Made by a program: the position numbers and the translations under genes. This document shows positions 1 through 9,887 of a DNA stretch of 64,000 nucleotides, piece by piece. This DNA is from Enterobacter sp. Cy-643 (GTDB lineage: Bacteria; Pseudomonadota; Gammaproteobacteria; Enterobacterales; Enterobacteriaceae), in assembly GCF_011752815.1 (NCBI RefSeq), contig NZ_VWWV01000001.1:930001-994000 (forward strand), read 5' to 3'. Numbering within the stretch: position 1 is the first letter of the stretch; the number at the start of each line of letters is the position of its first letter. Under the pieces are notes generated by a model, which had not been told where the DNA came from, made no database searches, and saw only the letters and a list, made by a program, of their open reading frames with translations.

Positions 1-1352
1 AGCGGCTGCCCCTGAAAAGTGATAATCACTTCATCTCGTGACGGCGTCACTTCTGGATAGATATCCCTTCCCCGATACCACTCTTCGGCTTCGGGCTCGC
101 TCAGCGGGAAGCAAAGTGGGTTGTCACTTTTGACCAGCGCGACCACGGCTTCATGCTGCCAGCGGAAGCCTTTGTTGTGCTGTTCAGCCAGCTTCAGGCC
201 GATGCGAGAAAAACGCACTTTACCGATAAGCGGCTCAATCTCTGTTGGGAACAGCCAGATCTCTTTGTCGCGCTGCCATAAGCTCAGCTCATCGCCCCAG
301 ATAAGGCCCGACTTTGCCGCCGCGGCGGTGAGTTCGGCAGCGGCTTTGCCTTTCATCGGCGCAAAGGGGAATTTCCCCACTTTATAGCCCGGGGCCGGGA
401 GCGGTTCTATAGAGGCCGTTTTGCGTAAACGGGCAACGAAAAAGCCCTCACAGTCATAAATCTGTGGAAAAACATGCAGAAAACCTTCCGAAGTTAGCGC
501 GCGTTTTGCCTCCGGGAAAAGTTCATTCAGAGGGGCTATTTCTACCGCATCCGGCCAGCTATCCAGCAGCCACTGGCAGACATCCTGGTTTTCCTGGCGA
601 TTCAGCGTGCAGGTCGAGTAAACCAGCGTCCCGCCGGGGCGAAGCGCATGAAAAGCACTCTCAATTAATTCGCGCTGGGTGTCGGCAATTTCGACCGTGC
701 TTTCAGGCGACCAGTTACGCAGTGCATCGGGATCTTTTCGCACCACGCCTTCACCGGAGCAGGGGGCATCGAGCAGAATTGCGTCGAAGGACTCAGGCAG
801 CGCGGCACCGAATACGCGGCCATCAAAGTGCGTCAGCGCCACGTTGCTGATACCGCAGCGGCTAATGTTGGCATGCAGGACTTTTACCCGACTGGCGGAA
901 TATTCATTGGCAAGAATGGCGCCGGTGTTATTCATGCGGGCGGCAATCTGGGTTGTTTTTGAGCCCGGAGCTGCCGCGACGTCCATCACGCGCTGCGGCT
1001 GGTTGCCGTCGGCAAACAGCGCCGCAACGGGCAGCATTGAACTGGCTTCCTGAATATAGAACAGGCCGCTTAAATGCTCTGCGGTGCTGCCCAGCGGCAG
1101 GATTTCTTCATCTTCACGCTCAATCCAGAAACCCTCTTCACACCATGGCACCGGCGTTAAACGCCAGTTATAAGGCGCGACGAGCGTCAGGAAGTCAGCC
1201 ACGGATATCTTCAGCGTATTGACGCGCAGGCTGCGGCGCAGCGGCTGCTGGCAGTATTCGATAAAGCTGTCCAGCGTCTGATCGGCGGGAAGTGCGTCCC
1301 GAATCGCGTCAAGAAAAGGTTGAGGAAGATAAACGGCAGTAGATTGAGCCAT
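1..1352 (-). CDS. rsmF: 16S rRNA m5C methyltransferase RsmF (3' end outside window)
   Basis: RsmF methylates C1407 of 16S rRNA using S-adenosylmethionine. About 450 N-terminal residues are visible from the ATG at 1352; the stop lies beyond the left edge (family about 480 aa). The reading frame shows the RsmB/RsmF SAM fold with VAAAPGSKT near residues 120-130. It also has the two cysteines of m5C methyltransferases: DAPCSGEG (Cys198) and TCTLN (Cys248, the expected nucleophile). The C-terminal part continues into the start of the PUA-like domain. It lies downstream of letB on the same strand, 78 bp away. A hairpin covers its ribosome-binding site (see 1360-1381). Partial only because of the window boundary. 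Confidence 0.95.
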   Translation of the reverse strand, partial: MAQSTAVYLPQPFLDAIRDALPADQTLDSFIEYCQQPLRRSLRVNTLKISVADFLTLVAPYNWRLTPVPWCEEGFWIEREDEEILPLGSTAEHLSGLFYIQEASSMLPVAALFADGNQPQRVMDVAAAPGSKTTQIAARMNNTGAILANEYSASRVKVLHANISRCGISNVALTHFDGRVFGAALPESFDAILLDAPCSGEGVVRKDPDALRNWSPESTVEIADTQRELIESAFHALRPGGTLVYSTCTLNRQENQDVCQWLLDSWPDAVEIAPLNELFPEAKRALTSEGFLHVFPQIYDCEGFFVARLRKTASIEPLPAPGYKVGKFPFAPMKGKAAAELTAAAAKSGLIWGDELSLWQRDKEIWLFPTEIEPLIGKVRFSRIGLKLAEQHNKGFRWQHEAVVALVKSDNPLCFPLSEPEAEEWYRGRDIYPEVTPSRDEVIITFQGQP

Positions 1353-1359
1353 GAAAAAC

Positions 1360-1381
1360 GCCCCTGGAAAAATGAAGGGGC
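1360..1381 (-). promoter_or_regulatory. hairpin over the rsmF ribosome-binding site
   Basis: On the minus strand GCCCCT and AGGGGC pair across a 10-nt loop, followed by GTTTTTC and then the rsmF ATG. The 3' arm (AGGGGC) is also the only Shine-Dalgarno-like sequence for rsmF. The element could therefore act as a weak terminator of letAB transcription or as a structure masking the RBS. This is seen in the sequence; the function is inferred. Confidence 0.45.
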
Positions 1382-1400
1382 GCAGTTTAACACGGAATTG

Positions 1401-1424
1401 CCCGGGCGACGTACCGCCCGGGCT
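1401..1424 (-). terminator. hairpin just downstream of letB
   Basis: A perfect 9-bp inverted repeat, GCCCGGGCG / CGCCCGGGC, with a 6-nt loop lies a few bases after the letB stop. No clear U-tract follows, so it may be an mRNA 3' stabiliser or an inefficient terminator rather than a classical intrinsic terminator. Confidence 0.4.
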
Positions 1425-1430
1425 TGCGCT

Positions 1431-4064
1431 CTAGCGCGGAAGGGCGGTTCCCCACTGGCGCCACTCTTTTGGCTCACTTTCCAGCAGCAGGAAGTGCTTC
1501 CCGGCCTCCGCTTTAGGTGAAAGCGGGATCCCCGGCGGGGTCGCAAACGCAATGCCTCCGCGAATAAACTGATTAAAGGTCCCGGTTTTCACCACGCCGC
1601 CGGTCAAGCCAAAGTCCAGGCTGTAGCCGGAGGCCAGCCAGAAGACGGAGTTGTCCCGGACCAGATGCTGGTAACGCTTGCTTATGCGCAGGCCAACCAT
1701 CACGCGGTCAGAGAGATTGCCGAGCGTCATGCCGGTTACCGTGCCGACTTCAATTCCACGGAAGAGGACCGGCGTGCCGATGCTTAGCGAGCCGGCTTCT
1801 GGCACTTCCAGCACGATGTTCACCCCGTCAGAGTAACGAGAGTCGGTGATAGACGCTTCCTGCAGCTCAAAGTCGCGGCGCGGGTCGCCTTTACCCGGTT
1901 CAACGTTGATGTAAGGCTGGAGGATCGTATCAAGATGATCGACACCCGCCGCAGAGATCTGCGGTGTGACCACGGAGAATCGCGTGCCGACGCGTGCGAA
2001 GGTCGACACATACTCAGGGTAAAGTACCGCTTTCGCTTCCACTTCGTTGCGGGATTGCGTCAGGTTCAGCGACTCAAGCTGGCCAATATCAATGCCCAGA
2101 TAGCGAATTGGCATCCCGGCGGAAAGTTTTCCGGCATCGAAAGTGTGCAAGGTTATCTGGCTGCCTACCGCTCTGGCCGCGGTTTCAGAGGCATAAAGTA
2201 CGCGTTTATCGCCTTTCATTTGCCCGACGCTGGCGCCGGTCATGTTGTCAAAGCTAATCGCCCCTTTGAGCGCCCGGGAGAGCGGGGAGGCCTGAACCGT
2301 CAGGCCGCTGCCGTTGAGCTGAACTTTGGCGCCACCTTCAGCCCAAAACACGGTATTTGGCGTCAACAGCTTGCGATATTCCGGCTTGATGTGAACATCA
2401 ATATCAAAGTTCTCGGCGCGAGGGCGGATGGTGATGATTTCGCCCACCTGGAATTTCCGGTACAGCACCACGGAACCGGTCTGGATATCAGGCAGGCTGG
2501 ATGCCGTCAGCGTCAGGGTGGTGGTCGGGATGTCGCTCAGGCTGTTTTCTATCGCTTTTTCCATATTGGCGTAAAGGGGATAGCTACTTTTCATCTCGCC
2601 TTTGCTGCCCGGCAGCACGCGAATACCGCCGTTGACCCATTCGTTAGCGCTGGCACCCAGGAATTCCACGCCGTCCATGCCGAGCTTCACATCAATGCGG
2701 CTGTTGACCACAAATTTGCTGTCGCCCTGCAGGAGATGGCGATATTGCGGTTCAATGGCGACGGAGAACGTGACGCCTTTTGCGGAAAGTGCCCGCTCGA
2801 CCACCTGGCCGATTTGTATTCCGTGGAGAATGACAGGTTGCCCGGCATCAATGCCGTAGCTTTCAGGTGCCGTCAGCGAAAGCGTGAGCACATTTGGCTG
2901 CTGGAGCGGCGTTTGGTCGCTGGAGACCACGGTGAAGCGATCCTGCGGTTCGCCGTCACCTGGCACAAGTTCAAAGGTGCTGCCCGTCAGTAACGTGCTG
3001 ATGCTTGGATTATCCAGCGAGATTTTTGGGCTGCGGAGTTCGATGCGCGTGCCGCTGCGCATCAGGCTAACTACGCCGGGATCAACGGTCATTTCCCCAG
3101 TAACAGCGCCGCCCGGATTGAGATTTAACTTAGTCAGAGAACCCACTTCCAGTCCCTGATACATCAACTTTGTTGACCCTGCTTTGAGGCCATCTCCGCT
3201 CGGAAGATCGAGGTTAATAATGACGCCGCGCTGGCTGTGCGCCAGGTCTTCATACAGGCCGAATTCATCATCCGCTTTGGCGGGTTCTGAATCGTCAGGT
3301 GAGTCGAAAGCAATCGCGCCATTCACCAGGGCCGCCAGGCTTTCTAGCTGAACTTTGGCGCCGCTCAGGCCAACATCGGCCTTCACCCCGGACACATTCC
3401 AGAAGCGGCTGCCTTTTTTCACCAGGCTGGTAAAGCGGCGATCGATAAGCACGTCGACAGTGACGCCCTGTTTGTTCTTGTTGATGGCATAGTCATACAC
3501 GCGGCCAACAGGGATTTTTCTGAAGTAGACCAGCGACCCGCTGTTCAGAGAGCCTAAATCCGGGGCGTGGAGATGAATCATCAGCTCGCCGTTATCCAGG
3601 CGATATTTGGGTTGGGTATCGAGCGCGGTAAAATGATCGCGCGGCTCGCCTTTACCCGGCATCATGCCGATGTAGTTCCCGCCAACCAGGGCATCAAGCC
3701 CGGATACGCCAGCAAGGGAAGCCTTCGGCGTCACCAGCCAGAATTGCGTGTCTTCCCGTAGCGCATCCTTCATGTCGCTTTTGATACTGACTTTGACTTC
3801 GATTTTACGCAGGTCATCGCTCAGGCTGATGTTTTGCACAGTACCCACTTCAACGCCCTGGTAGCGCACGGGCGTGCGGCCAGCGACTATCCCGTCGGCA
3901 GAGATAAAGTCGATAGTCACGGTGTTGCCGCGCTCCTGATAAGTCGTCCAGATCAGCCAGCCGGCAATCAGTAACGCAATAACTGGTAATAACCAGAAAG
4001 GGGAGATCCGGCGTTTCGTTTTAATTCTCGCTTCAGTCGGTGAAGCGGGCGTTTCCTGACTCAT
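1431..4064 (-). CDS. letB: LetB (YebT), seven-MCE-domain periplasmic lipid-transport tunnel
   Basis: LetB spans the periplasm as a hexameric tube and carries lipids between the inner and outer membranes with LetA. The protein has a short cytoplasmic N-terminus and one membrane segment (about residues 22-40, [16 protein letters not shown]). It then has seven tandem MCE repeats, each with a 'VxYxGxxVGxV'-type motif, for example [38 protein letters not shown] and [13 protein letters not shown] chose the ATG at 4064 (MSQETP) because it gives 877 aa, the E. coli length. An in-frame ATG 42 nt upstream lies inside letA. The start overlaps the letA 3' end by 32 bp, so translation is probably coupled. 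Confidence 0.96.
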   Translation of the reverse strand: MSQETPASPTEARIKTKRRISPFWLLPVIALLIAGWLIWTTYQERGNTVTIDFISADGIVAGRTPVRYQGVEVGTVQNISLSDDLRKIEVKVSIKSDMKDALREDTQFWLVTPKASLAGVSGLDALVGGNYIGMMPGKGEPRDHFTALDTQPKYRLDNGELMIHLHAPDLGSLNSGSLVYFRKIPVGRVYDYAINKNKQGVTVDVLIDRRFTSLVKKGSRFWNVSGVKADVGLSGAKVQLESLAALVNGAIAFDSPDDSEPAKADDEFGLYEDLAHSQRGVIINLDLPSGDGLKAGSTKLMYQGLEVGSLTKLNLNPGGAVTGEMTVDPGVVSLMRSGTRIELRSPKISLDNPSISTLLTGSTFELVPGDGEPQDRFTVVSSDQTPLQQPNVLTLSLTAPESYGIDAGQPVILHGIQIGQVVERALSAKGVTFSVAIEPQYRHLLQGDSKFVVNSRIDVKLGMDGVEFLGASANEWVNGGIRVLPGSKGEMKSSYPLYANMEKAIENSLSDIPTTTLTLTASSLPDIQTGSVVLYRKFQVGEIITIRPRAENFDIDVHIKPEYRKLLTPNTVFWAEGGAKVQLNGSGLTVQASPLSRALKGAISFDNMTGASVGQMKGDKRVLYASETAARAVGSQITLHTFDAGKLSAGMPIRYLGIDIGQLESLNLTQSRNEVEAKAVLYPEYVSTFARVGTRFSVVTPQISAAGVDHLDTILQPYINVEPGKGDPRRDFELQEASITDSRYSDGVNIVLEVPEAGSLSIGTPVLFRGIEVGTVTGMTLGNLSDRVMVGLRISKRYQHLVRDNSVFWLASGYSLDFGLTGGVVKTGTFNQFIRGGIAFATPPGIPLSPKAEAGKHFLLLESEPKEWRQWGTALPR

Positions 4065-5319
4065 GTGCGTCCCAAAGTAGTCGGCTATCCAGCCATTCGA
4101 CGGCAAGAATAGTTAATATAACCGCCGCGCCAAAGAAGACCGCGGCGGGACCCATCGTAAAGGCTAACAGCTGATCCCGGTTAACCAGTGACATCATCAA
4201 GGCGATGACGAACAGATCGAGCATAGACCAGCGGCCAATCCAGGTGACAAAGCGCAGCAATAATATGCGGGTTCGTAACCCCTGCTGGCAGTTGAAATGA
4301 ATGCTGATAAGTAGCGTAATTAATACAATAACTTTAGTAAACGGTACCAGGATACTGGCAATAAACACCACGGCAGCGACGGCGATATTGCTGTGCGCCA
4401 GGGAAATGATGCCCGAAAGAATGGTGTCCTCCTGACGTGCGCCGTTCACGTAAATAATAGAAATCGGCAGCAGGTTAGCCGGAAGCAGGAAAATCAGGGA
4501 GGCAACCAGTGCTGCCCAGGATTTTTGTAAGCTTTGCTTACGGCGATGGTACAGCGGGATATGGCAGCGGGGACAACGGCCTCGTTCGTCAGGAACGCCG
4601 GTAAAATGGCAGCCGAGGCAAACCCGCAGCTGCGCGTTGAAGGCGCGAGCCGGGCGCTGAGGGTAAAAACGCTCCCATAGCTGCTCAATGTTGAGGTGGA
4701 TCATGGTCAACAGACTCAGGATAACCAGGGCAATAAACGCAATCAGCCCGGGACCTGGCTGTATAAACGCGTATTCGCGAACCTTAATGCAGGCCACGCC
4801 AATGCCCACCAGATAGATATCCAGCATCACCCACTCTTTAAGCTTATCCAGCATCAGCAGTACCGGGCGAAGGTTCATGCCGAGAATGTTGCCAAAGCAG
4901 AGGTAAGCAATAGCTGCGACCAGCGTGGCTGGCGCGCCGACAACGCAAAAAAGGACTACGGCGGCGGTCAGCACGTCTCCCTGGCTTGCCATTTGCCAAA
5001 TTCCCTGCATAACGTTGGCATCAATACTCGACCCGAGCAGATAGATACGCAGTAGGGGATCGGAAAAGGCGACGGGCATGAGCACCAGCATCGCCACGGC
5101 CATTGCCCCCAGGCGCGTCAATGACCAGTCACGGCCCTGGTGCACTCTTGCATCACAGCAAGGGCAGTAGGCACTTTGTGTTGATTTAACCTGGGGCAGA
5201 GAGAAAAGGGTATCGCATTGGGGACAACGCTGATAACGTGCCTGAGGCAATTCCTGACTGATGGCGTGTATTTTCATTGTGCGTCGTAAGCCGGGAGCGT
5301 TGTTATCTGAATGATGCAT
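4033..5319 (-). CDS. letA: LetA (YebS), inner-membrane partner of LetB
   Basis: LetA is the integral inner-membrane component paired with LetB. It consists of two similar halves. Each begins with a cytoplasmic zinc-ribbon-like pair of cysteine motifs (CPQC with CPCC; CLGC with CPRC) followed by about four membrane helices. Both halves contain the PqiA-type segment ending [10 protein letters not shown] / [10 protein letters not shown]. The frame gives 428 aa from ATG 5319; E. coli LetA is about 427 aa. A second ATG (MKIHAIS, 5277) would still retain all the domains. It is first in the letA-letB operon and divergent from msrC. Confidence 0.94.
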   Translation of the reverse strand: MHHSDNNAPGLRRTMKIHAISQELPQARYQRCPQCDTLFSLPQVKSTQSAYCPCCDARVHQGRDWSLTRLGAMAVAMLVLMPVAFSDPLLRIYLLGSSIDANVMQGIWQMASQGDVLTAAVVLFCVVGAPATLVAAIAYLCFGNILGMNLRPVLLMLDKLKEWVMLDIYLVGIGVACIKVREYAFIQPGPGLIAFIALVILSLLTMIHLNIEQLWERFYPQRPARAFNAQLRVCLGCHFTGVPDERGRCPRCHIPLYHRRKQSLQKSWAALVASLIFLLPANLLPISIIYVNGARQEDTILSGIISLAHSNIAVAAVVFIASILVPFTKVIVLITLLISIHFNCQQGLRTRILLLRFVTWIGRWSMLDLFVIALMMSLVNRDQLLAFTMGPAAVFFGAAVILTILAVEWLDSRLLWDAHESGNARFTD

Positions 5320-5423
5320 TTAGCCTATCGTAATTCATAAAATGATACACCTTGTGGCACCGTGCATTTAATGCTTATTTTAGTATGCTACAAAGTAAAG
5401 CAAGACAACATAACGGTTATTTA

Positions 5424-5912
5424 ATGAACAAAGAACAATTTTACGCGGATCTGAACCGCGATTTTAGTGCGTTAATGGCAGGTGAAACCAGCTTCCTCGC
5501 AACACTGGCAAACACCAGTGCTTTGCTCTTTGAACGCCTTGATGGCGTCAACTGGGCAGGATTCTACCTTCTTGAAGCCCAAACGCTAGTTCTGGGGCCC
5601 TTCCAGGGCAAAATTGCCTGCGTAAGAATTCCCGTCGGCAAGGGCGTATGCGGCACGGCGGTCGCAACAGGCACGACTCAACGTGTGGAAGATGTGCATG
5701 CTTTCGACGGGCACATTGCCTGCGATGCGGCCAGCAATTCAGAAATTGTGCTGCCGCTGACGGTTGACGGTCAGACGATTGGCGTTCTGGATATCGACAG
5801 TACCGAGTATGGCCGTTTTTCAGAAGAAGACGAAATGGGCTTAAAAACCCTGGTTTCGCGGCTTTCAGACGTGCTGAGCGGCACTGATTTTAAAAAATTC
5901 TTCCCTCGATAG
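5424..5912 (+). CDS. msrC: free methionine-(R)-sulfoxide reductase MsrC (YebR)
   Basis: A cytosolic GAF-domain enzyme that reduces free L-methionine-(R)-sulfoxide using a thioredoxin-recycled disulfide. Of 162 residues, the three family cysteines are present at Cys66 (KIACVR), Cys76 (GVCGTA) and Cys100 (HIACDA). They match the 84/94/118 numbering of the longer E. coli model. The GAF core signature GVLDIDS is intact. The ATG at 5424 (MNKEQFYADL) is preferred over the in-frame ATG at 5352, because homology begins here and the extra residues are basic and unconserved. It is divergent from letA. Confidence 0.93.
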   Translation: MNKEQFYADLNRDFSALMAGETSFLATLANTSALLFERLDGVNWAGFYLLEAQTLVLGPFQGKIACVRIPVGKGVCGTAVATGTTQRVEDVHAFDGHIACDAASNSEIVLPLTVDGQTIGVLDIDSTEYGRFSEEDEMGLKTLVSRLSDVLSGTDFKKFFPR

Positions 5913-5932
5913 CATGATAAGCAACGGATAAC

Positions 5933-5961
5933 GTGGCATTTAGCGATGGCGTCATTATAAT
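5933..5961 (+). promoter_or_regulatory. predicted sigma-70 promoter for proQ
   Basis: A perfect TATAAT (-10, 5956-5961) lies 17 bp downstream of GTGGCA (four of six matches to TTGACA), about 50 nt before the proQ ATG. It was predicted by pattern only. Confidence 0.55.
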
Positions 5962-6016
5962 GTCGCCTGTTCATGCCTGCGGCTTATTGGCAATTCCGTT
6001 GTAATCAGGAAATTTC

Positions 6017-6700
6017 ATGGAAAATCAACCTAAGTTGAATAGCAGTAAAGAAGTTATCGCATTTTTGGCCGAGCGTTTCCCTCAATGTTTTAGCGCTGAA
6101 GGTGAAGCTCGTCCGTTGAAGATTGGTATCTTCCAGGATTTAGTCTCTCGTGTTGAAGGCGAAATGAGCCTCAGCAAAACGCAGCTTCGTTCGGCATTGC
6201 GTCTTTATACGTCAAGCTGGCGCTACCTGTACGGCATCAAAGCTGGCGCGACTCGCGTTGACCTTGATGGCAACCCATGCGGTGAGCTGGACGAACAGCA
6301 TGTCGAACATGCTCGTCAGCAGCTGGATGAAGCAAAAGCTCGCGTTCAGGCACAGCGCGCCGAGCAGCAGGCGAAGAAACGTGAAGCCGCCGCAGCCGCA
6401 GGCGTAACGGAAGAAGCTCCACGCCGCGAACGTAAACCTCGCCCGGCAGCAGCACCTCGTCGTAAAGAAGGGGCAGAGCGTAAACCTCGCGCTGAAAAAC
6501 CGGCACCTAAGGCACCTCGTGAAGAGCGTCGTACTCCGGTAACCGATATTGCTGCTCTGCAGGTTGGACAAGCCATTAAAGTCAAAGCCGGTAACAACGC
6601 AATGGATGCTACCGTACTGGAAATTACCAAAGATGGCGTCCGTGTACAGCTGACTTCTGGTATGGCAATGATCGTACGCGCAGAACACTTGCAGTTCTGA
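6017..6700 (+). CDS. proQ: RNA chaperone ProQ
   Basis: ProQ is a global RNA-binding protein that stabilises small RNAs and mRNA 3' ends; it was first found as an osmoregulator of ProP. The 227-aa protein has the FinO-like RNA-binding domain (residues about 5-120, with [13 protein letters not shown] and [11 protein letters not shown]). A highly basic Ala/Lys/Arg-rich linker follows (about 120-178), and then a Tudor-like C-terminal domain ([17 protein letters not shown]). It is about five residues shorter than the E. coli protein, all in the linker. It sits 20 bp before prc, as in other enterics. Confidence 0.96.
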   Translation: MENQPKLNSSKEVIAFLAERFPQCFSAEGEARPLKIGIFQDLVSRVEGEMSLSKTQLRSALRLYTSSWRYLYGIKAGATRVDLDGNPCGELDEQHVEHARQQLDEAKARVQAQRAEQQAKKREAAAAAGVTEEAPRRERKPRPAAAPRRKEGAERKPRAEKPAPKAPREERRTPVTDIAALQVGQAIKVKAGNNAMDATVLEITKDGVRVQLTSGMAMIVRAEHLQF

Positions 6701-6720
6701 AACGGAGGCCTGACTCAGGC

Positions 6721-8766
6721 ATGAACAAACTCTTTAAGCTTACGGCTATCGCCAGCCTGCTGTTCGTGGCAGGCAGTGCCCTGGCCCTGGACAACATTAC
6801 TCGTGCCGATCAAATTCCGCAGTTAAAGGAAGAAGCTCAGCACGCCACGGTGAGTGAGCGCGTGACCTCGCGTTTTACGCGCTCGCATTACCGCCAGTTC
6901 GATCTGGATGCCAACTTCTCGGCAAAAATCTTTGACCGCTACCTGAACTTGCTGGATTACAGCCATAACGTGCTGTTGGCCAGCGACGTCGCCCAGTTTG
7001 CCGCGAAAAAAGGGCAGATTGGCGATGAGCTTCGCAGCGGTAAGCTCGATGTTTTTTACGACCTCTACAATCTGGGTCAGAAGCGCCGTTTTGAACGCTA
7101 CCAGTACGCCCTGAAGGTGCTGGCGAAGCCGATGGATTTCACCGGTAACGACACCATCAATCTGGATCGCAGCAAGGCGCCGTGGCCAACGAGCGTCGAT
7201 GAGCTGGATAAGCTCTGGGATGCGAAAGTTAAATACGACGAGCTGAGCCTGAAGCTGACCGGTAAAACCGAGCAGGAAATTCGTGAAACCCTGACCAAGC
7301 GCTATCAGTTTGCGATCCGCCGTCTGGCGCAAAGCAACAGTGAAGATGTGTTCTCGCTGGCGATGACCGCGTTTGCTCATGAGATTGACCCGCATACGAA
7401 CTATCTCTCTCCGCGCAGCACCGAACAGTTCAACACCGAAATGAGCCTCTCTTTAGAAGGCATCGGGGCGGTACTGCAAATGGATGATGATTATACGCTG
7501 ATCAATTCCATGGTTGCCGGTGGACCGGCCGCGAAGAGCAAGGCCATTACCGTTGGCGACCGTATCGTTGGCGTCGGCCAAATGGGTAAACCGATGGTTG
7601 ACGTTATCGGCTGGCGTCTGGACGACGTTGTGGCGCTGATTAAAGGTCCAAAAGGCAGCAAGGTTCGGCTTGAAATCCTGCCAGCGGGCAAAGGCACTAA
7701 GACGCGTACCGTGACGCTGACCCGCGAACGTATTCGCCTGGAAGACCGCGCGGTGAAGATGTCCGTGAAGACAGTCGGCAAAGACAAAGTTGGCGTACTG
7801 GATATTCCAGGCTTCTACGTCGGTCTTACTGATGATGTGAAGGTTCAGTTGCAGAAACTGGAAAAACAGAACGTGAAGAGCGTGATTATCGATCTGCGTT
7901 CTAACGGCGGCGGAGCACTGACGGAAGCGGTATCCCTGTCTGGCCTGTTTATCCCAAGTGGCCCGGTTGTTCAGGTTCGCGATAATAACGGTAAAGTCCG
8001 TGAAGATAGCGATACCGACGGCGTGGTCTACTACAAAGGGCCGCTGGTGGTGCTGGTTGACCGCTTTAGCGCCTCGGCGTCTGAGATCTTTGCCGCGGCG
8101 ATGCAGGATTATGGCCGCGCGCTGATTGTCGGCGAGCCGACTTTCGGGAAAGGCACCGTGCAGCAGTATCGTTCCCTGAATCGTATTTACGATCAGATGC
8201 TGCGTCCTGAGTGGCCTGCGCTGGGTTCGGTTCAGTACACCATTCAGAAGTTCTACCGCATCAACGGCGGGAGTACTCAGCGTAAAGGTGTGACTCCGGA
8301 CATTATGATGCCAACCGGGACTGAGCAAACTGAGACCGGCGAGAAGTTCGAAGATAACGCGCTGCCGTGGGACAGCATCAACGCTGCGACCTATGTGAAA
8401 ACTGGCGATCTAACGCCGTTCGAACCTGAATTGCTGAAGCTGCATCAGGATCGCATCGCCAAAGACCCTGAATTCCAGTACATCATGAAGGACATTGCTC
8501 GTTTTAATGCCCTGAAGGAAAAACGTAACGCCGTTTCGCTGAATTATGCGGTACGCGAAAAAGAGAATCAGGAAGACGACGCGACGCGCCTGGCCAGAAT
8601 CAACGATCGCTTCAAGCGGGAAGGTAAAGCGCCGATTAAGAAACTCGACGATTTACCGAAGGATTACCAGGAGCCCGATCCGTATCTCGACGAGACGGTT
8701 CACATTGCCATCGATCTTGCCGGCATGGAGCAAGACAGGCCGGCTGAACAGCCGGCGGCAAAATAA
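6721..8766 (+). CDS. prc: carboxy-terminal protease Prc (Tsp)
   Basis: A periplasmic serine protease that processes FtsI and, with NlpI, degrades MepS and ssrA-tagged periplasmic proteins. It has 681 aa, with a signal peptide (about 1-22, cleavage after ALA), a helical N-terminal domain, a PDZ domain (about 240-330, SLEGIGAVLQ onward) and the protease core. The catalytic Ser452 (FSASASE) and Lys477 (FGKGTV) fall at the expected positions. It follows proQ by 20 bp with SD ACGGAGG. A strong terminator follows. Confidence 0.97.
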   Translation: MNKLFKLTAIASLLFVAGSALALDNITRADQIPQLKEEAQHATVSERVTSRFTRSHYRQFDLDANFSAKIFDRYLNLLDYSHNVLLASDVAQFAAKKGQIGDELRSGKLDVFYDLYNLGQKRRFERYQYALKVLAKPMDFTGNDTINLDRSKAPWPTSVDELDKLWDAKVKYDELSLKLTGKTEQEIRETLTKRYQFAIRRLAQSNSEDVFSLAMTAFAHEIDPHTNYLSPRSTEQFNTEMSLSLEGIGAVLQMDDDYTLINSMVAGGPAAKSKAITVGDRIVGVGQMGKPMVDVIGWRLDDVVALIKGPKGSKVRLEILPAGKGTKTRTVTLTRERIRLEDRAVKMSVKTVGKDKVGVLDIPGFYVGLTDDVKVQLQKLEKQNVKSVIIDLRSNGGGALTEAVSLSGLFIPSGPVVQVRDNNGKVREDSDTDGVVYYKGPLVVLVDRFSASASEIFAAAMQDYGRALIVGEPTFGKGTVQQYRSLNRIYDQMLRPEWPALGSVQYTIQKFYRINGGSTQRKGVTPDIMMPTGTEQTETGEKFEDNALPWDSINAATYVKTGDLTPFEPELLKLHQDRIAKDPEFQYIMKDIARFNALKEKRNAVSLNYAVREKENQEDDATRLARINDRFKREGKAPIKKLDDLPKDYQEPDPYLDETVHIAIDLAGMEQDRPAEQPAAK

Positions 8767-8773
8767 CCCCCAG

Positions 8774-8803
8774 ATGGGCACCCAGCAGGTGCCCATTTTT
8801 TTG
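8774..8803 (+). terminator. intrinsic terminator of proQ-prc
   Basis: The 9-bp stem ATGGGCACC / GGTGCCCAT has a 5-nt loop and runs into a T7 tract. It lies 8 nt after the prc stop. Confidence 0.92.
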
Positions 8804-8840
8804 CCCGTCCTCCGTGATGTAAGATAAATGCATACAAAAT

Positions 8841-8855
8841 GTAAAGTTATGTATT
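8841..8855 (+). promoter_or_regulatory. CpxR-like box upstream of htpX
   Basis: GTAAA-N5-GTATT matches the CpxR consensus GTAAA-N5-GTAAA in eight of ten positions. It lies about 100 nt before htpX, a known Cpx-regulon gene in E. coli. The match is visible; binding is inferred. Confidence 0.5.
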
Positions 8856-8880
8856 ATTAACCACTTGGGCGGGCCGGATG

Positions 8881-8906
8881 CTTGAAAATAGGCGGCGCGC
8901 CCCTAC
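8881..8906 (+). promoter_or_regulatory. sigma-32 (heat-shock) promoter of htpX
   Basis: CTTGAAA (8881-8887), a 12-bp spacer and CCCCTAC (8900-8906) form a near-ideal sigma-32 promoter about 50 nt before the htpX ATG. htpX is a heat-shock gene in E. coli, which agrees. Confidence 0.75.
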
Positions 8907-8957
8907 GATGTGGGAGAGCGCAAAGAGCGTGTTTTTAACCGAGGTAAAAAGAAAATT

Positions 8958-9839
8958 ATGATGCGTATCGGGCTTTTCCTGTTGACCAACCTTGCGGTAA
9001 TGGTCGTTTTCGGGCTGGTGCTAAGCCTGACGGGGATCCAGTCGAGCAGCGTTCAGGGTCTGATGATCATGGCGGTGCTGTTTGGCTTTGGCGGCTCTTT
9101 TATTTCCCTGCTGATGTCAAAATGGATGGCATTACGTTCAGTAGGCGGTGAGGTGATTGAGCAACCTCGTAATGAAACTGAGCATTGGTTGATGGAAACC
9201 GTGCGCCAGCAGTCTCAGCAGGCGGGTATCGCCATGCCGCAGGTTGCGATTTACCATGCGCCGGACATCAATGCTTTCGCCACCGGAGCGCGCCGTGACG
9301 CTTCTCTGGTCGCGGTCAGCACGGGTCTGCTGCAAAACATGAGCCGTGACGAAGCGGAAGCGGTTATCGCTCACGAAATCAGCCATATTGCCAATGGCGA
9401 CATGGTCACGATGACGCTGATTCAGGGGGTAGTGAACACCTTCGTTATCTTTATCTCCCGCATCATTGCTCAGGTCGCTTCCGGCTTCCTGTCCGGGAAC
9501 CGCGATGATAACGAAAGCAGCAATGGCAACCCGCTGATTTACTTTGCGGTGGCTACGGTGCTGGAACTGGTGTTTGGCATTCTGGCAAGCATCATCACCA
9601 TGTGGTTCTCACGCCATCGTGAATTCCATGCCGACGCGGGTTCCGCGAAGCTTGTGGGCCGCGAGAAGATGATTGCTGCACTGCAGCGCCTGAAAACCAG
9701 CTACGAGCCGCAGGAAGCGAGCAGCATGATGGCGTTTTGCATTAACGGTAAGGCTAAGTCAATGAGCGAGTTGTTCATGACGCACCCGCCGCTGGACAAA
9801 CGTATCGAAGCGCTACGCAGCGGCGAATACCTGAAGTAA
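8958..9839 (+). CDS. htpX: membrane zinc metalloprotease HtpX
   Basis: An M48-family protease of the inner membrane that cleaves misfolded membrane proteins in parallel with FtsH. The 293-aa protein has two N-terminal membrane segments (about 5-25 and 33-53) and the zinc motif HEISH (His139, Glu140, His143). Two further hydrophobic segments (about 157-180 and 190-215) follow, with the third zinc-ligand region [10 protein letters not shown]. The ATG at 8958 (MMRIGLF) matches the family start; an in-frame ATG at 8910 lies close to the predicted promoter and adds unconserved residues. Confidence 0.97.
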   Translation: MMRIGLFLLTNLAVMVVFGLVLSLTGIQSSSVQGLMIMAVLFGFGGSFISLLMSKWMALRSVGGEVIEQPRNETEHWLMETVRQQSQQAGIAMPQVAIYHAPDINAFATGARRDASLVAVSTGLLQNMSRDEAEAVIAHEISHIANGDMVTMTLIQGVVNTFVIFISRIIAQVASGFLSGNRDDNESSNGNPLIYFAVATVLELVFGILASIITMWFSRHREFHADAGSAKLVGREKMIAALQRLKTSYEPQEASSMMAFCINGKAKSMSELFMTHPPLDKRIEALRSGEYLK

Positions 9840-9855
9840 CCGGAAGGTTGAGGTG

Positions 9856-9887
9856 AAAAAGCGTGCCACGACGGCACGCTTTTTTTA
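9856..9887. terminator. bidirectional terminator between htpX and yebQ
   Basis: The stem AGCGTGCC / GGCACGCT has a 5-nt loop, is flanked by A5 on the left and T7 on the right, and lies between convergent genes. The yebQ stop codon falls within the T-tract. Confidence 0.9.

Noticed and set aside
1935-2993. 352-aa plus-strand open frame inside letB
   Set aside because: It is the antisense shadow of the high-GC letB gene; no domain, SD or homology, whereas the minus frame is a clear seven-MCE protein.
7453-8328. 291-aa minus-strand open frame opposite prc
   Set aside because: It is an antisense shadow of the protease core; composition and lack of a start signal argue against a gene.
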